NCBI GenBank assembly: GCA_015501595.1
Contig: JADNRX010000027.1
Coordinates: forward strand, 1-64,000
Direction of reading: 5' to 3'
DNA: 64,000 bases
Origin: Hymenopellis radicata
Lineage: Eukaryota; Basidiomycota; Agaricomycetes; Agaricales; Physalacriaceae
Part shown: positions 23,105 through 34,627 of the stretch, piece after piece
Layout of the letters: every line of letters starts with the position of its first letter
How positions within the stretch are numbered: position 1 is the stretch's first letter
Translations under genes and position numbers: made by a program
The notes under the pieces: model-generated
The model's database searches: none
Seen by the model: only the letters and a program-made list of their open reading frames with translations
What the model was told of the DNA's origin: nothing

Positions 23105-24878
23105 ATGGAGACAGGCGGACTCGCTGTTAAACCTGTTGAGGTCTACATAGACGGCAGCTACACCAGTCCTGACAAGGCTGGAATTGGTATCTGGTGGGGC
23201 ACAGACCACAAACGGTGCGCGACCAGGGCCCCACTGAAGAGGAAACTAATTGAATCTTGACAGCAATTTCAGCGGGCGCTCTCGACAGCAAGTCTGTGAC
23301 TCGGATACAACAGAACACGAAGTAACGCGTCTTACTCCTCGCTTTTAAGCCCAAGATAATGTTTGATTCATAGGCCCTCATTTTGTTTCTCGAACGTATA
23401 GGCGCGAACAAGGTTTCCGACGCCCCCGCTATAAAAGCGCGTCACTTCATTGTAAAAACCGATAGTGCAAACGCTATCGCTAGTACGTCCCTCTTCATCA
23501 CCAAACCCTTCAGCCCTCCACCTTCTCTCAGGTGCAACGACATTCATACCCGCGTACCGCGAACAAGGCTGGGAGTACTGCAAATCCACACGAATCGAAC
23601 TACTCCAATATCTCGACGCACTCCTCCGTAACGGACAACGCAGGAATATACAAATTACAATGAAATATGTCCCAGGCCATTCTGGCAATGTTGGAAATAC
23701 AGAGGCAGATCGGCTGGCCAGGGCTGGGACTCGGTTACCGAAAGTAGGCTCGCGAGATTGGACTGCAGAGAAGTTCAAGCTTTCTGGGCAAATCTCAGTA
23801 GCGGATCTTCCGAGTAGGACCTTTGTTACTTCAAAGAAACGGAAGCGTCAAGAGGATGAAGAAGAGGAAAGTGAAGACGAGGATGAAGAGGAGGAAAGTG
23901 AAGAGGCCGAACACAGCGCAAGTGAAGACGAGGAAAGCGACGACAATACTGACGATGACGACGAGGAATGTGACGACCCGGGAAGTCTTGACGGATCTGA
24001 TTTGGACGAAGATGACGCCGAGTCCTCAGATGACGACGTGGACGTTCAACCATCAGCGAAGAAACGCAAGTTGAATTCCGGGTTCGTGTTCTTTCGTCTT
24101 TCGTCTTGCTTCTTGTCATAATATTCTGTTCAGAGCCGCGGGGCAAATCTCAGTAGCGGATCTTCCGAGTAGGGCCTTTGCTACTTCAAGGAAACGGAAG
24201 CGTCAAGAGGATGAGAAGAGAGGAAAGTGAAGAGGTAGAGCAAAGCCCAAGTGAAAACGAGGAAAGCGACGACGAACAGACGATGGGAGACGAGAATAAC
24301 GACGAGGAAAGTGACGCCACAGGAAGCGAAAATGAATCTGATTTGGACGACGACAACGCGGAGTCCTCGGAGGAAGACGTAGATGTTCAACCATCTGCGA
24401 AGAAACGCAAATTAAATTCTGGGTTCGTGTTTTTCGTCTTTGCTTTCTGGTCATAATATTCTGTTCAGAGACGCGGGTGTATCTTGTGAAACCGAACTAG
24501 TATGTCCTCAATGAGGTCTCCAAAATTGTCGTGCTTAATTGTTTTTAGTCTCAGAGTTGTGCACGCTCGCAGAATCGAAGAAAGAGAGCAAACAAGGTAA
24601 GCTGTCTTATTTCCTGGAACCTGAAGCGAGCACTTACATGAGTATACTTCAGCGAGCACGTCGCTCTGCCGCTGCTAGTATAACCCCCAAGGACGACTTG
24701 AAGCTCGTACGTCTCCGATACATAGACGTCCTTTTCTGATGTTCTTCTGTAGAGCCAGACGCGCCAAGCCAAACGGACCGAAACAAAAGCAAACAGATAC
24801 GTTACCTTTCTACTGCTTAAAACGAATGCTGACCAGTAGTCGCGCTAGAGGGCTCAACGTGCTGCCGACGATAAATGA
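23105..24878 (+). CDS. RNase H1-like protein with acidic and basic C-terminal tail
   Basis: RNase H cleaves the RNA strand of RNA-DNA hybrids. Canonical motifs are present: VEVYIDGSYTSP (first Asp), ALILFLERIGAN (Glu helix), IVKTDSANAIA (Asp), and VPGHSGNVGNTEADRLARAG (His loop and last Asp). Three introns interrupt the domain; the first begins at 23215. The tail exon is acidic with nuclear signals (SKKRKRQEDEEEESEDED, AKKRKLNS). That exon is tandemly duplicated, and the second copy is out of frame by one base. Basic exons then follow in phase (SQNRRKRANK; SQTRQAKRTETKAN), with a tentative stop at 24876-24878. Skipping the second copy restores a continuous frame. Confidence 0.75.
23786..24474 (+). 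repeat. Tandem duplication of the RNase H1 acidic exon
   Basis: Units 23786-24140 and 24141-24474 share GGGCAAATCTCAGTAGCGGA, the acidic coding stretch, the donor TTCGTGTT.. and the intron end ATATTCTGTTCAG. Each unit is an exon plus its following intron. Unit 2 has diverged, with extra glutamates lost or gained and one frame-shifting base near 24210. Confidence 0.9.
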
Positions 24879-25242
24879 AAAGAACAGCTGCTACAAAGCA
24901 CAAGCACAGAACTATAAAGAAACGTGGTACGCAGGTTATCACTCTGCCTTTGACAAGAGCATGCTCTGACGTTTGTTTCTGAGAAGGCGCGACGTGCAGC
25001 TGCGGCCCAATCAATTAACTCCAACTGAAGACTCTTGCTATCGGAAACTACTTTATTTCGCTTTCGACCATGCTATCATTTTGCTCTCGACTTATGCAGA
25101 CTACTCAACTTCCACACAACGAGGTCGCCTCAATTATCCATCTATACTACTTACAATTATAACGAAACTAGCAAAACCAATAATTAAAGCGCAGTAGCCC
25201 ACTCTCTTCCCTTTCGGACCTCAACGTGGCACTTGAATGGTT
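24879..25242. other. Intergenic between convergent genes
   Basis: This AT-rich stretch lies between the ends of the RNase H1-like gene and the P450 gene. No gene was seen. Confidence 0.5.
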
Positions 25243-27131
25243 TCAAATGGCTGCAACACTCATCAGCGCCAATTCCCCTCGCACGAAAAAACGATCAACA
25301 TACCAAAGCAAACCAGGCTCCAACTCAGCCTGGGGCTCAATCTCCTTTCCTTGCGCGTCCTTCGCCTTGTGGATGGAGAAACTCGTAAGAATATAAGCGA
25401 CCCCGAGCCAGATAGTATCAAGCGCCATCTCCTTGCCACCGCACGTCCGGCGTCCATAACCGAAAGCGATGTGCAGCGGGTCGGGGAGCTTCTCGGATCC
25501 CTGCTCCATGAAACGCTCCGGAAGGAACTCGTCGTGGCGTTTCCATGTCTTCTCGTCATGGAAGATTGCCCTGTCAAATTTCGTGAGGGGCGTGTAGCGA
25601 TGATGGTGAAGTAGACGAACCAGGTGTTGCCCATGACGGTGGCGTCCTTGGGGATATAATAATCGCCATAACGTTCGCCCTTCATCGCGCGATGAGGAAT
25701 GGCCAACGGGAACACGGGGATCCATCTAAGTTCAGCTAATGAGATGGGTGTCTCATAGGAAAAACTGACGCATACCGCAGCGACTCTTTCACAACAGCCG
25801 TGAGGAAAGGCAGGTTTTCGCGGTCAGAGTATTCAGGAAGTCGGTTGCCCCCAATGACCGCGTCGAGCTCCTCGTGGCAGCGTCTTTGCACGTCAGGGTG
25901 CTTGACCATTGCGTAGATGAACGACGTCAAAGTGGAACTCGTCTACGCCAAGTTAGAGATACAAGTTTGTCGGTGGAGGATGAAGTGACATACAGTATCA
26001 ACACCAGCCGCATAGGCGACTGCTGCAGAGCTCTTGATGAGCTTTTCGCTGATACCTTGGTCGTTGTAACTGTCCTCGAGACACGAGGAAACAAAGCAAG
26101 GTTCGGCGGTTCCAGCAGTCATCTTGCGCTTGACTTCTTCATACGGCTCGTTGACGAGAGCAGTTGAGAGCTTGCGCCATTCCCGTGCCAGACGCTTGAA
26201 ACCAGCACCGGCATCCATTCGGGTACGTATTTCACTAGAGAAGCGTGAGTTACAGAATGAACAAAGGGCTGAGGACTAACACTGGGGAATAACGTCGACG
26301 AAGAAGCCAGGAGGGGAGGCGGCGGTTGATGTGGTCACGCCAGCAGCTTCAGTAAGCTGCACTAGCGGGTCGTTCTTCTCGGCAGCGGTGTATCCATAGC
26401 TAGCCAGCGCGCATTCAGAACGGTTGGAAACAATGCAAGTTAAAATGCTCACACACGCTTCAAGATAATCGAACCGGTGTAGCTGGAGGACTCGTTAATA
26501 CCATGTCAGAGGAGAAGACGAATTAACAAACTGGTGGAGATGAAGCATAAATTCATCCGGCTCCTGCGCGAGGCGCTTGAGCATGTGCTGGGCTGCAGCG
26601 ATTTGGATCTCGTGTTGAATCTCGTGCTTCGTAAAGTGGTTCATGAACACCCTGCGGTGCTCACGCCAGTCGTTGCCGTAGCGCTTGAACGCGAAGGAAA
26701 AGTCCCAGCCCATGCTGGACCATGTTTAAGCTGAGAAACACATCTAGAAGAAGACACGTACAGATCTTTGATCATGGGCAACTCTGGACGATCCGACATG
26801 TACGAGCTGCGACCGTTCAGCACGTCATTAACCGACTTGAGGGAGTTCAAGACAATGATAGGTGTGCCGAAGACATTCAGCCCAATGACATCGCCTATAG
26901 TCCAGTTAGCTCGAGCAGGCGCGTGAAGATGCAACACGTACTTTCATACTCGACCGACCACGCCTTAAATTGCTTCCACACAGCCGGAACACCCATCTGG
27001 AGCGCGTTTCCCATAATAGGAACCCCTTTAGGACCCGGCGGCATGGGATACTTGATCTTCTGCCATTGCTGGTAGCCCACAGCGAGCACAGTCGTCGCAG
27101 CAATCAAGAGAAGGGCGGTGGTGACTTCCAT
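25243..27131 (-). CDS. Cytochrome P450 monooxygenase (terpenoid cluster)
   Basis: An ER-anchored haem monooxygenase. The N-terminal membrane anchor is MEVTTALLLIAATTVLAVGY, followed by the proline hinge YPMPPGPKGVPIMGN. The C-helix region reads YGNDWREHRRVF. The I-helix oxygen-binding motif AAGVDTTSS, the K-helix ESLR and the haem-binding loop FGYGRRTCGGKEMA with its cysteine ligand are all intact. About nine exons are needed; for example, splicing near 25620 joins MGNTW to AIFHDEKTWKRHDEFLPERF. It is divergent from the sesquiterpene synthase with 643 bases between starts, so it probably oxidises that enzyme's product. Confidence 0.93.
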
Positions 27132-27774
27132 AGTCGCTTACACCTAGTAATCGGGGGACTTGGCCGGTATTCTCTCGCGTCTCTACTTTTATCTAGCGAG
27201 GCTACCTCCATCGGATCTGTATGAACACCATATACTAACTTGGGTAACGCAGGCCATGGGCAGGTCGGTATTCCAGACCGTGTTGCCGACAAATTGAATG
27301 GCAGCGATTTGTGGGAACCCAAGTAAATCATTGCCAGAACTGTTTCCAAGCGCGCAAATTCCCGGAGGCTGGACCGACCAGATAGGATGGTGGTGGTTCG
27401 TTTTGAAGAACAGCGGAAGCACGTGACAACGCGATGTTGACTCTGCACCACCAGCTACGAAAGCGAAGGGCTCGCCCTCTACGGACTGTGGAAACTGAGG
27501 TCGGGGCGGAACCAGGGACATCCTCTGCGTCGGCTCGGACTCGGACTGAACGCTCCCCGCTCCCCGCCAATAAACATTGATCGATGATCTTGGACTCGAG
27601 TTCTCGCGCTCGCAAATCCGGTGAATGATGCGAGACCTACATACTCCGCCGCGAAAGAGAGCAACTTTGTGATAACTGCTTTCTAAAATATCGTGGGACG
27701 GGGGGTTTATATGGGATGGCGAAAGCGCTTGAATCTCTCCATTCTATTACGCCCACATCCCACCACTTGATACA
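27132..27774. promoter_or_regulatory. Bidirectional intergenic region of P450 and terpene synthase
   Basis: This 643-base region separates the divergent starts of two pathway genes and is the natural place for a shared control region. No named binding motif could be assigned by eye, and the ORFs inside it look random. Confidence 0.5.
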
Positions 27775-29060
27775 ATGTCTGACGAGGTAGTCTTCCATCT
27801 CCCCGACACGCTTAGGAACTGGCCCTGGCCTCGCCACATCAACCCTTTCTATGAAGAGGCCAAGAAGGAGTCGAAGGAGTGGTGTGAGGGCTTCAAGGCC
27901 TTCAGCCCTAAGGCACAGAAGGCGTTTAACCGTTGCGACTTCAGTAAGTTGAATGCTTCTGAGAGCCGAGGGAACGGTAAACTCATCACCTGCTCCAGAC
28001 TTGCTCGCTTCGCTTGCGTTTCCTCTTGTAAACAAAGGTACGCGTCGTAGACAAAACGCTTACTTTTCAATGGGCTGACGCTCCCGACCATTCTAGATGG
28101 ATGCCGCATTGGATGCGACTTGATGAACCTGTTCTTCGTCATCGACGAGCACTCTGATGTTGCAGACAATGATACTGCGCGTCGTCAGATGGACTGCGTC
28201 ATGGACGCTCTGCGCAACCCTCATACTCCACGCCCAGAGGGCGAATGGATTGGCGGTGAAGTAACCCGGTCGTAAGTTCCTCTTGTCATGTCTCTACGTC
28301 CTGTGACACCTACCGTGCTTTGTAGATTCTGGCTGAACGCCATTCGCACCGCTACGCCCATTGCTCAGAAGCGCTTCATCGACATGTTCCAGCTGTATAC
28401 CGACTCTGTCGTACAGCAGGCCGTCGACCGGAACGCGCACCACATCCGGGACATCGACAGCTACTTTGACGTCCGCCGGGATACCATTGGAGCAAAGCCC
28501 TCGTTCGCCATCAACGAAGTGCACCTCAACCTCCCGGATAAGGTCATGGAACACCCAGTCATCAAGGAGCTCACTGCGCTCTGCATCGACATGCTGTGCA
28601 TTGGCAACGATCTTTGCTCCTACAATGTCGAGTGTGTATTCCTATCATATCTCTCGAATTTCTGATGTTGAGTGTGGCGTAGACAATCCCGTGGCGATGA
28701 CGGACACAATCTTGTTACGATCGTTATGCACCAGCTCGATCTTGACCTCCACGGTGCCCTGCAGTGGATCTCCAACTTGCACGACGACTTGGTCGCCAAG
28801 TTCTTGGAGGCATGGAACCACATTCCTGTGTATGGTGGCCCTCTCGACTTTGAAGTGAGGACATACACCGAAGGTCTGGGAAACTGGGTCCGCGCCAACG
28901 ACCAGTGGAGCTTTGAGGTTATTGTCGTTGTACTCTCTCGTTTCGACCGTGGGACTGACGATTGTTTTAGAGCGAGCGCTACTTTGGCAAGCAGGGTATG
29001 GTTATTCTGGAAAGCCGAAAGGATGTCCTCCTCCCAAAACAACCGGGCGTCGGCCTTTGA
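27775..29060 (+). CDS. Class I sesquiterpene synthase
   Basis: It cyclises farnesyl diphosphate. The aspartate-rich motif is [12 protein letters not shown] (DEHSD), and the NSE motif is intact across an intron: [14 protein letters not shown], matching NDxxSxxxE. The terminal SERYF supplies the Arg-Tyr pair. The start at 27775 gives [20 protein letters not shown], a typical basidiomycete N-terminus. Six exons give about 340 residues, the family norm. The DEHSD form and overall look suggest the basidiomycete clade that includes protoilludene-type synthases, but the product cannot be told from sequence alone. Flanked by a P450 and an MFS transporter. Confidence 0.93.
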
Positions 29061-29494
29061 ATGGCTTCTTCCATTAGACTTGATTTAAGAACAACACGTA
29101 TAGTACAGACTATTCAATTGATATCAGACTTAATGTAGCACTTATTACCCATCTATGTGATCCTTGATTCTCTTATCTCATTGAGCGCTATCTTAACGCT
29201 TTATCCACGACAACTGCAAATGTATATGGCCCCGCGTTTGTCGAAGCAGATGCATTCCTGATATTTGCTTTCGTTCTTTCGGTCGGAAGCTGCTTATCGC
29301 TGTACCAGAGTTCGCACTCAAGGTAAGTATACACCTGTTATTTCAAAACAGAGTCGAACAAACGCGCACTCGCCTTATAGTTAATGAGGCTCCGTCAAAA
29401 GTTCCATGCCAGGCAAAGAGATGTACATTCCCAAACGTCATAGCTCACCAATAACATAGGATCTATCTCAGAATCTGACTTTAGAATCTCTACA
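29061..29494. other. Intergenic between terpene synthase and MFS transporter genes
   Basis: This is the convergent 3' flanks. No further gene was seen. Confidence 0.5.
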
Positions 29495-31398
29495 CTAACT
29501 GGCAGCCGTGATTCGTCTCATTTGCCGGTCAATGAGTAGTTTCGCTATCGTGAGTGTTCCTGCGCCTGCGACCACACAGATCTTCATTCATAACCGAATG
29601 ACGACGAGCGTTCGAGAATTACGCACCCCGCTAAAGATGACTGGTCGAGGCCAAAGAAGTTGCGATGTCAGCAAGGCACCGCACACAGGGGGACTAGAAA
29701 GCAGCACCAAGTACTTACTGTCAGTTTGGCGCAAAGCAGTGCGCTACCTATTACATACCTATCAAGGCGCCAACAACTGCGATTTTCGGTTTAGCTTCAG
29801 CAGACAAGTACGAAGACTCGAAAGTGCCTACCCCCTATACCAAGCGACACCCCCAATCGTGCTCTGAATATTTCATCCTCAGAAATATTCTACGACGGAG
29901 CTGAAACTCTCACCCGATATCACAAACATTTGGTGTGAGGTATGCAATCATCGGGGCTACGAGGCTAACGACTGAACGATTAGTGAATAACAGTAGACAT
30001 CCCGCATTCGCTGAATTGCGTACCGGCCCCAGCGAAGAAGCCATAGAACACCGCCATAGATATGACACCTGCCGTGTCCTTCATGGCCACCCATGAGAAG
30101 ATCAAAACACCACACGCAAGAGCGCATGGAATAGTCATGTTGAAGACGCCCACACGGTCTACGATGATGGTTGGCATTATTCGTCCAAGTACACCAACTC
30201 CATTCAGTAGAGTGAGCTAGACGTCATTCATGAGTATGGCCCGAATCTGAAAGAAGCGACAGCATACCGAATAGAAAGCCAAACTCTCGCTCAAACCGTT
30301 CTCCACTGCGTCGAGTTGGAGGAAGAATGTTGGGAAGTAGACGCCGCTGGACAATATAAAGAAGCTGAGAGTGGCGAGGACATAGACCTTGTCGGTGAAG
30401 AAGCTTTTCCAGTACACAAGCTGCTTCTTGAAAGTCGTATCCTTGGGGCGAGCGGGTAATCGAGTCGTCATCAAGAGGTTCGCAATAATGAGAAGCACGA
30501 GATTGAAGAGAGCGCTAACGCGGACACCCCACGCAAAGCCAAGGCGACCATGAAAGAGGTTGTTGAGCATGATTGGATGGACAAGACCGCCAACGGAGGA
30601 GCCGGCTTGCGCGAGTCCCATCATTAGCGACCGCCGTTTCTTGAAGTGATGAGAGAGTACGCCGATGGCTGGTACGTAGAGCATGCCCACTGCTATACCA
30701 AGTCCGAGACCGTTAGCGAGGAACATCTTGTGTGGGTGAGCAGAGAGATTTGTCGCTAGGAAGAAACCATACCTGCCAGAATTGTTGCTCCTGACAAAAC
30801 GATGTCATGACAAGACAGAACGTGAGGAGAAGAGAGCCTGATATCATGACCCAGCGGCTAGATTGTATGTTCAGACGGACAGGGTATGAACTTCAGCACG
30901 AATATAACCCACAAATAACCGTGATCCATCGCGTAGCCGCCCGGAATGCCAGAACAGCCCAAGAAGAGAACCTGTACGCTCTCAATCCAGGTGATCTGGA
31001 ACGACGAAGATTCGCTTAGGTACTCCCGCACGAAGAAGTCTGTGAGTGCAGTGAGTTCGTAACCCCACGAATAACCTACGCATAAGAGAGAAATGTACCT
31101 TCATAGACACCATAAGCGTTCACATATCTGTTTTAGTTTTAGAGAGTGGTATTGAACGTGTAGTCGATTTGTTACCCAGACGAGCAAAACACAGCGAGAA
31201 ACCTAAGAGAAATCAGACTTCTGCGGAACATGATGGCAAGACGTGAGCTTACGCGCCCACCAAGGTCATCCAAGCGGCAGTGCCCCCGTCCGGAACTTCA
31301 AGAGGGTCTGCGACAACAGACGTTTCTTGTTTCTCTCCGTCGTCGAACGGAGGATGATTTTCTGAACTCTGCGACGATGCGGGGGTGGAAGGATCCAT
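29495..31398 (-). CDS. MFS transporter, monocarboxylate-permease-like
   Basis: A 12-TM secondary transporter of the fungal MCH/MCT type. The N-terminal cytosolic stretch ends in the family hallmark PDGGTAAWMTLVGA. Helices follow with GLGLGIAVGMLYVPAIGV, SHHFKKRRSLMMGLAQAGSS, the central loop ARPKDTTFKKQL, and SVCLTLLNGVGVLGRI. The C-terminal part is scattered over tiny exons: VVSLVAPMIAYLTP, GALLTSQLLWPRPVIFSG, then CVVAGAGTLTIAKLL. An early stop near 29980 is therefore an intron artefact, not a truncation. One splice near 29750 is uncertain. Position beside the synthase and P450 suggests export of the terpenoid; the substrate is inferred. Confidence 0.85.
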
Positions 31399-32233
31399 GG
31401 TTAGCACACGAGAGTTAGCAGTTGTACAGCGTAAAGTACCTATGCTCCTACCCACGGTTCAGTAGTGCGGGCATCACTACGCATGTAACGAGAGGCCGAG
31501 CAGAAGGCTTGATGAAGATAAACGCCCTCAACTCGTACTCGCAAGTCGTGGAGCTCCTCTCGAGCTCTCAATTGTTGAGCCCAGCCTCAGCAGAGACTCA
31601 GGCGTCGTCTTAGGCAGCCCGGGTCGCTTCCAGATTTCTGACATAGTGAGCGCAAAAGACAAACTGGATCGGGAATGATCGGGGGGTTGGCCGTCGCGAC
31701 GGCGGTTTTCATTCCAATCACATCATGACCTTCGACACCTGGGACGCGGTCAATATCTAATCTTGGACTCGACAATTGGAATTTGGCAGACCACACTCGC
31801 TATCGGGGTGGAACCGGAACCTGCGTTGTTCGCCTATCTCTGACATTTATATATGCGAACAGCGATACGGTGCCGCACATACACAGGAAGATCAACGGAC
31901 CGTGTCCCAATAGATGTCTTTCATTGAAAGGCAAGTACAGTTGGAATACCGTTAATGTTGGATGTGGGGAGTCTCACGAAGGACCCGGCGAACACGGGAG
32001 TCGAGACCTGGCCAGCCAGGGATATGATGGAAGGAATACTACTTGCGCGGCATGATATTCCGTGTGAAAAGCAAACAAAGGTGGGCGCCCGACGTCGACC
32101 GACGCGAGATGAGATAGGAAGATAGAGGAAGATTTCCTTTTCGGTGTCACGTGCCACGTGATGGCGGTGATGGCCGAAGAGCCCGAGTGTTGATCTCTCT
32201 TCTCACGGTTTGACCACACCCACATAGCCGCCC
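31399..32233. other. Intergenic, divergent flanks
   Basis: This is the 5' flanks of the MFS gene and of the next plus-strand gene. Short ORFs only; nothing recognised. Confidence 0.5.
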
Positions 32234-33621
32234 ATGACTCACCCTCGCCTCCTCCTCCTTTGCGTCTTGCTTCCATCTACTCTAGCAATGCCCGTGCCTT
32301 TGATCGGAGAGTATTTCGTGTTTGAACTTGACCCCGTTGCCAGCATCGCCACCTTCGAGGATCCAATAGCCACAAAAGCATGTGAGGAAATGCACAACAA
32401 GCAGTACCTTGCATGCGTAATCGAAGTCAGTCATTCCTCTGCTTGTTTGATCCATCTTAATATTAGTCAAGTGGCCGGGAGGCATACCAGTCGTCGACTA
32501 CCCATTCGCGCTGGATGTCATGCTGGTGTCAACTCGTGGAATGGTCTCGGGAACTGAAGACGACCTGCTACCTGAAATGTCCTGTCCCATACTGCCCAAT
32601 TCATCTCCTCATCCGCTCGAACGTGAACCAGTGGATTGCACTCCCCCGCTACCATGGCCAGATTGTTTTCATCCTACACTCGCGCGGACGACTGTACGCG
32701 TTCAATATGAGACGCACGATACGCGCGACCATGGTAAATATCGGCTCGTTCCTGGCGTTGAGGTGGTACACCTTATCGAACTCAACGAACATGATGCTGA
32801 GTGGCGTCAAGAAATTGACGCCGCATACCAGGAGCTCCACAAGCGGAACATGACACACGGTCATCAGGTTCTTCGTACAATCCGAATGAGGCTTCTAGTA
32901 CTTCCTCCATTGCTTCGGCATCTTCTTTGCAGGTACCACTGTCTCACGATGAGTGGTTAGACGAGACACCCATCGTTAAGTTTTCCTTCGATCTTGAGAA
33001 ATTCTCTGCCCAAGACATCAGCAACCCATGGGAGTATCAGGAAGAGTACGAGACGTATACGAAGTATGATTTTTTTTTAGTTTTATTGTTGAATTTTTTT
33101 GTTGAAGCATGTTCTTCAGGGTACACGAAGCGAAACGACGAGTGCACCAGAAGGTGCAGGAAACTAGGAAGCTCGATGACGAGCTCTTTCCTGCACCATG
33201 CTTCACATCGGATCCCAAGCCCATCGACCAGCCTGAGCCCACAGAAGGAAGTGCCCCACCGTCGCCACGTATTCACAGCAATGGTCAGACGGAAGCGAGC
33301 GATTGGTCGTCTGATTACGAGGAACCCACACCATCATTGCTTTTGGATGATTCGACTTCGCCGAAACCCTCAGCAGTGTCACCTACTCAGGCTGACCCCA
33401 ATGTCGATACACCTCCCTCCGTTGATCCCCGAGAGCGTCTGAAGGCAGCTCTAGACCTTGAACCACGAAAGGTCCCCAACGCACCTCTTACCCAAATGCC
33501 TGACCGCGAAGAGTATATCACGTGGGAAAGGGAGACTAAGATCAAGATGGAACAAATGTTTACGGATATTATGGCTCGTGGGAGAAGCAGGATAAAGAGG
33601 GCGCAGACGACGCAATCGTAA
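32234..33621 (+). CDS. Hypothetical protein with possible signal peptide
   Basis: I do not recognise the family. The start at 32234 gives a hydrophobic leader (MTHPRLLLLCVLLPSTLAMP). After an intron, IKWPGGIPVVDYPFALDVML follows, then GKYRLVPGVEVVHLIELNE and DAEWRQEIDAAYQELHKRN. A second intron joins this to VPLSHDEWLDETPIVKFSFD, and a third (with a T-rich tract near 33070) leads to VHEAKRRVHQKVQETRKLDD. The C-terminal third is proline, serine and acidic rich. The frame closes at 33621. A different frame directly after it (KRTHLQMLCLPDA, then PNPNAALKMSQQL) also looks coding and may be the true continuation after a frameshift. Confidence 0.6.
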
Positions 33622-33852
33622 AGCGCACGCACCTCCAGATGCTCTGTCTTCCGGATGCCCGTCCTCAGCACATGGAAGCTTTGGCCGCGGTATTTCAACG
33701 CGAGAGGGAGGCTATGTTGGTGTTGTCGAAGCCTGAATCAAATGCAAAGGATCAGTCAATTGGTATGTTTATCCTACGCCCACCTAATCCTAATGCCGCG
33801 CTGAAGATGTCCCAGCAATTGCCAAATGTAGTTGGGTAAGTCGACTCACTAG

Positions 33853-34585
33853 GAAGCTCGGTACGTTCTTTGGATGTCACTCTTTGCTTGCCGCCAGTAC
33901 CACCGAAGCCGACGTTGTCGATATCGATTCTCCCAGTTCGCCACGACGCGAACCTAGTGGCTCGCTCCTTGCGAGGCTTCGACATAAGGTATTCGGTAGG
34001 CTCTAGCACGATCTTGCCGACTGCATATTCGGAACTCTCTCTTGCTCACACTATCGTCGACTCGGGGCACCTCCCATTCCTGAATGACTTGACTACTACT
34101 ACTCGAATGACGGACTTCCTAATACTACTTACATTCTGCGTTCCTAATGAGCATCAGTTTTATGTTCCATCATTACCGCTGTTACTCTATTTTGTTGAAC
34201 GGGTAGTGTTCAGTGCATGTTGCGAGCAGTAGAGAGATTTCGGGAGGGTTCAAAGGAGGGCGGTTTCTCCAACGTGAGGTGTTTAGGTGCTACTGATGTC
34301 GCAAACGGTGCAAAGTCTAGTCCGGTAAGTCGACTCTTCGTGGTTATGAAAAAGCTTGATATGCTCTTTGGATGCCACTCTGCCAGCACCGAAGCCGTCG
34401 TTCTTTATTCTACACGTGCGCCACGACACGGACTTGGTGGCTCACGCCTTGCGAGACTTCGACATAAGTTTTACGGCAGGCCATAGTTGGCTACTACATA
34501 TTCGGAACTCTCCCCGACGTCGACTCTGGGCATCTCATCCCTACATGGCTTGACTACTACTACTCGTATGACGGACTTACATACT
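33853..34585 (+). repeat. Imperfect tandem duplication of a 3' exon region
   Basis: The stretch 33853-34105 is repeated at 34366-34585 in the same orientation. Each unit contains GGATG[TC]CACTCT, a splice acceptor, ACCGAAGCCG, then a frame ending in ARLRHKVFGRL (unit 1) or ARLRHKFYGRP (unit 2) followed by a stop, and the shared TTGACTACTACTACTCG. So both units keep a coding-like C-terminus. No complete gene could be built for 33622-34627. Confidence 0.75.
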
Positions 34586-34627
34586 ATCATACCTACATTC
34601 TGCAAGTATCAGAGCACCGGTACTACC

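Noticed and set aside
29980..30177. Apparent C-terminal truncation of the MFS transporter
   Set aside because: Short downstream exons to 29495 restore the family's last helices, so the early stop lies in an intron.
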